This document shows, piece by piece, positions 14,089-15,541 of a DNA stretch of 15,541 nucleotides. Where the stretch lies: NCBI GenBank assembly GCA_026400305.1, contig JAPLPI010000072.1:1-15541 (forward strand). Reading direction: 5' to 3'. Both the position numbers and the translations under genes were made by a program. The number at the start of each line of letters is the position of its first letter. Positions within the stretch are counted from its first letter, which is position 1. This DNA is from Alphaproteobacteria bacterium (GTDB lineage: Bacteria > Pseudomonadota > Alphaproteobacteria > Micropepsales > Micropepsaceae). The notes beneath the pieces are model-generated. The model was not told the origin of the DNA. It ran no database searches and saw only the letters and a list, made by a program, of their open reading frames with translations.

Positions 14089-14716
14089 ACAGATCGCGGA
14101 CTTCTGCGGCCTGCATCCACTGGAAGTAAAAGGCATCGCCGACGAAGACGTCGCCAAGGGCATCAAGGGCCAGGACCCGGTGGCCACCGGCCAGCTGACC
14201 CGCGAGCAGATCGCCGAAGCGGAAAAAGATCCCAAGAAGCGCCTGAAGATGGCGGCGCCCAAGCACAAGATGCCGAACGTGCACCAGAAGCGCGCCCCGC
14301 GCTACACGCCCGTCAGCAAGCGCCAGGACAAGCCCGATGCGGTGTACTGGATCATCCGCAACCATCCGGAATTTTCCGACAGCGACATCATCAAGCTGAT
14401 CGGCACCACCAAGGCGACCATCGCCAAGATCCGCGAGCGTTCGCACTGGAACGCGGCCAACATCAAGGCGGTGGACCCGGTGACCCTGGGCCTGTGCTCG
14501 CAGCTGGAACTGGATCTGGCGGTCAGCCGGGTCAATGCCAAGCGCGAACGCGCCGAAAAGCGCGCCGCGCGCAAGGGAGCTTCGTTGAAGAGCATCTCGG
14601 AAACCACCGGCAGCGGCGCGCCCCTGGTGGAAATGCCGCCGCGCGAAGAAGCGCCGTCGGAAGGCGTGCCTGCGCCGGACGATGAAGGCCTGTCGAGCGA
14701 ACTCGAGCAGGACTAA
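14036..14716 (+). CDS. trcR: DUF1013 protein, cell-cycle transcription factor TrcR
   Basis: A 226-residue protein: MPKATAVWLVDNTGLSFEQI, ADFCGLHPLEVKGIADEDVA, GQLTREQI, RYTPVSKRQDKPDAVYWIIR, GTTKATIAKIRERSHWN and DPVTLGLCSQLELD. This is DUF1013, the family of Caulobacter TrcR, described as tracking with RNA polymerase and affecting cell-cycle transcription. Helix-turn-helix-like segments are apparent at the N-terminus (SFEQIADFCGLHPLEV) and centre (SDIIKLIGTTKATIAKI). Family members usually carry a few residues before MPKATAV, typically ending in Pro-Leu. Here Pro-Leu codons do precede this ATG in frame, but they sit inside the oxidoreductase gene with no start or ribosome site. The original start thus appears deleted, and translation probably relies on this internal Met. 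The C-terminal ~45 residues are acidic and low-complexity. Confidence 0.88.
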   Translation: MPKATAVWLVDNTGLSFEQIADFCGLHPLEVKGIADEDVAKGIKGQDPVATGQLTREQIAEAEKDPKKRLKMAAPKHKMPNVHQKRAPRYTPVSKRQDKPDAVYWIIRNHPEFSDSDIIKLIGTTKATIAKIRERSHWNAANIKAVDPVTLGLCSQLELDLAVSRVNAKRERAEKRAARKGASLKSISETTGSGAPLVEMPPREEAPSEGVPAPDDEGLSSELEQD

Positions 14717-15330
14717 AGATAAATCGCCGCTGCGATTCCAAGAACAACCACGGCCAGGAACGCGATCAAGGTTGCCTCGAGATATTTCTCGAGCAGTATC
14801 TGTGCGCGCTCGCCGAAGAAATGCACCAGCATCGCCTCGATCACGATATAGCGGATGCTGCGGGTGATCGCCGAATACAGCATGAAGAGCGGGAAGCTGA
14901 CGCCGGCCAGACCGCTGGCGATCGTCACCAGCTTGTAGGGAATGGGCGTGGCGCCCTGCAGCATGATGTAATAGGCGTTCTGGCTGTATTGGGCGCGGTA
15001 ATATTCCACTTTGGCCAGCGGAATATGCAAAGCGTGGATAAGCCATTGGCCCGCGGTTTCCCAAAAAAGCGCACCGATGGCATAGCCCAGCATGCCGCCC
15101 GCCACCGACCAGAAGGCCACCCAGGCGCCCAGCCGGAAGACCCGCTTGCGGTCCGCCAGCATCATGGGCAGCACCATCACGTCCGCGGGGATGGGAAAGA
15201 AGCTGGCTTCGGCGAAGGCAAAGACCGCCACCATGGCCCAGGCGTGGCGGCCGCTGGCATTTGCCTGCATCCAGGCATAGATGGCGCGCAGTCCACGCGG
15301 TTTCTTCTCAGGAAGGTCGATGATGCTCAT
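14713..15330 (-). CDS. YqaA family inner-membrane protein (VTT/DedA-like)
   Basis: A 205-residue polytopic protein. FAFAEASFFPIPADVMVLPM and GATPIPYKLVTIASGLAGVS are the paired re-entrant motifs of the VTT/DedA superfamily as seen in YqaA proteins. Hydrophobic segments lie at residues ~33-58, ~68-90, ~130-155 and ~183-204. DedA-type proteins are linked to lipid scrambling or transport and envelope homeostasis; the YqaA branch is not well characterised. The ATG at 15330 lacks a clear ribosome site. It converges on trcR with a 4-bp overlap of stop regions, so no terminator separates them. It is divergent from the acyl-CoA synthetase gene. Confidence 0.88.
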   Translation of the reverse strand: MSIIDLPEKKPRGLRAIYAWMQANASGRHAWAMVAVFAFAEASFFPIPADVMVLPMMLADRKRVFRLGAWVAFWSVAGGMLGYAIGALFWETAGQWLIHALHIPLAKVEYYRAQYSQNAYYIMLQGATPIPYKLVTIASGLAGVSFPLFMLYSAITRSIRYIVIEAMLVHFFGERAQILLEKYLEATLIAFLAVVVLGIAAAIYL

Positions 15331-15405
15331 GGGCGGTGTCTAACATTACCGCCGCCTTCATCCAACCTTGCCGCAAAAGCCCGGTTTCTCTAGCGTGCGG
15401 CTCCC

Positions 15406-15541
15406 ATGGCCGCCCCAAAAGCAAAAAAACAGACCAAACGCAAAGGCGTCACAAAGACGGGCAAGCCCTATAAAATGGGGCTGGACCGTACCCTGGCCAA
15501 CTTCCAGCCGCTGACGCCGCTGCACTTCCTAGAACGCGCCG
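15406..15541 (+). CDS. Acyl-CoA synthetase (AMP-binding), N-terminal fragment cut by window edge
   Basis: From ATG 15406 the frame starts with a lysine-rich stretch (MAAPKAKKQTKRKG) and then reads MGLDRTLANFQPLTPLHFLERA before the window ends. The LDR-x-xANFxPLTPLxFLERA pattern is the usual opening of medium/long-chain acyl-CoA synthetases of the ANL superfamily, which activate fatty acids as acyl-adenylates and then thioesters. The ATP-binding motifs lie outside the window. The real start may be the internal ATG of MGLDR (15475); the basic 23-residue lead-in would then be untranslated. It is divergent from the YqaA gene with 75 bp between. Confidence 0.75.
   Translation, partial: MAAPKAKKQTKRKGVTKTGKPYKMGLDRTLANFQPLTPLHFLERA

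Noticed and set aside
1..15541. CRISPR array, insertion sequence, prophage or toxin-antitoxin system
   Set aside because: No spaced repeats, transposase or integrase motifs, or recognisable toxin-antitoxin pairs were seen on either strand.

Overview
The window is GC-rich, densely coded chromosomal DNA from an alphaproteobacterium. It carries the master cell-cycle regulator CtrA and three families largely confined to this class: DUF1465/RcdA, DUF1192 and DUF1013/TrcR. No rRNA, CRISPR array, transposase, phage gene or replication origin is visible. Placement below class level (for example Caulobacterales-, Rhizobiales- or Rhizomicrobium-like) cannot be settled from the sequence alone.

Layout. 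Bases 2-3558 (+) hold the tail of an envelope-associated operon: a DUF4159 protein cut by the window edge, followed through an ATGA overlap by a large membrane-anchored protein with a von Willebrand A-like segment. Bases 3579-4495 (-) hold a GNAT acetyltransferase behind a broken NUDIX gene. Bases 4500-5200 are a scar: the first part of a response regulator abuts a frameshifted piece of a threonine dehydratase-like gene, followed by a perfect 17-bp inverted repeat and a tRNA-Met(CAT). Bases 5311-6492 (-) hold two small unknown genes, a cold-shock protein with its own terminator, and a DUF2892 gene split by an in-frame stop. Bases 6609-7721 (-) are mnmA, and directly upstream of it lies a remnant of about 45 codons that looks like the start of flagellar ATPase fliI. 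This remnant faces ctrA (8218-8919, +) across a 300-bp regulatory region.

Bases 8970-11836 (-) are a coupled pair: an ABC exporter and an exported paraoxonase-like propeller that has lost most of its catalytic and calcium-binding residues. Bases 12002-12226 (+) are rpmE. Then come rcdA and a DUF1192 gene (-), a quinone oxidoreductase with a lost C-terminus running into trcR/DUF1013 (+), a YqaA-type membrane protein (-), and the start of an acyl-CoA synthetase (+).

How the genes connect. CtrA, RcdA (the adaptor named for its role in CtrA proteolysis) and TrcR (an RNA polymerase-associated cell-cycle factor) lie within 6.5 kb of each other, so this is a small cell-cycle neighbourhood. The second theme is gene decay. 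Six loci are visibly truncated, frameshifted or interrupted: NUDIX, response regulator, dehydratase, DUF2892, fliI and quinone oxidoreductase. Either this lineage is eroding accessory genes, including flagellar ones, or part of the damage is assembly or sequencing error. The deletion-type lesions (fliI, oxidoreductase/trcR, response regulator/dehydratase) are hard to explain as base-calling error; the single-base ones are not.
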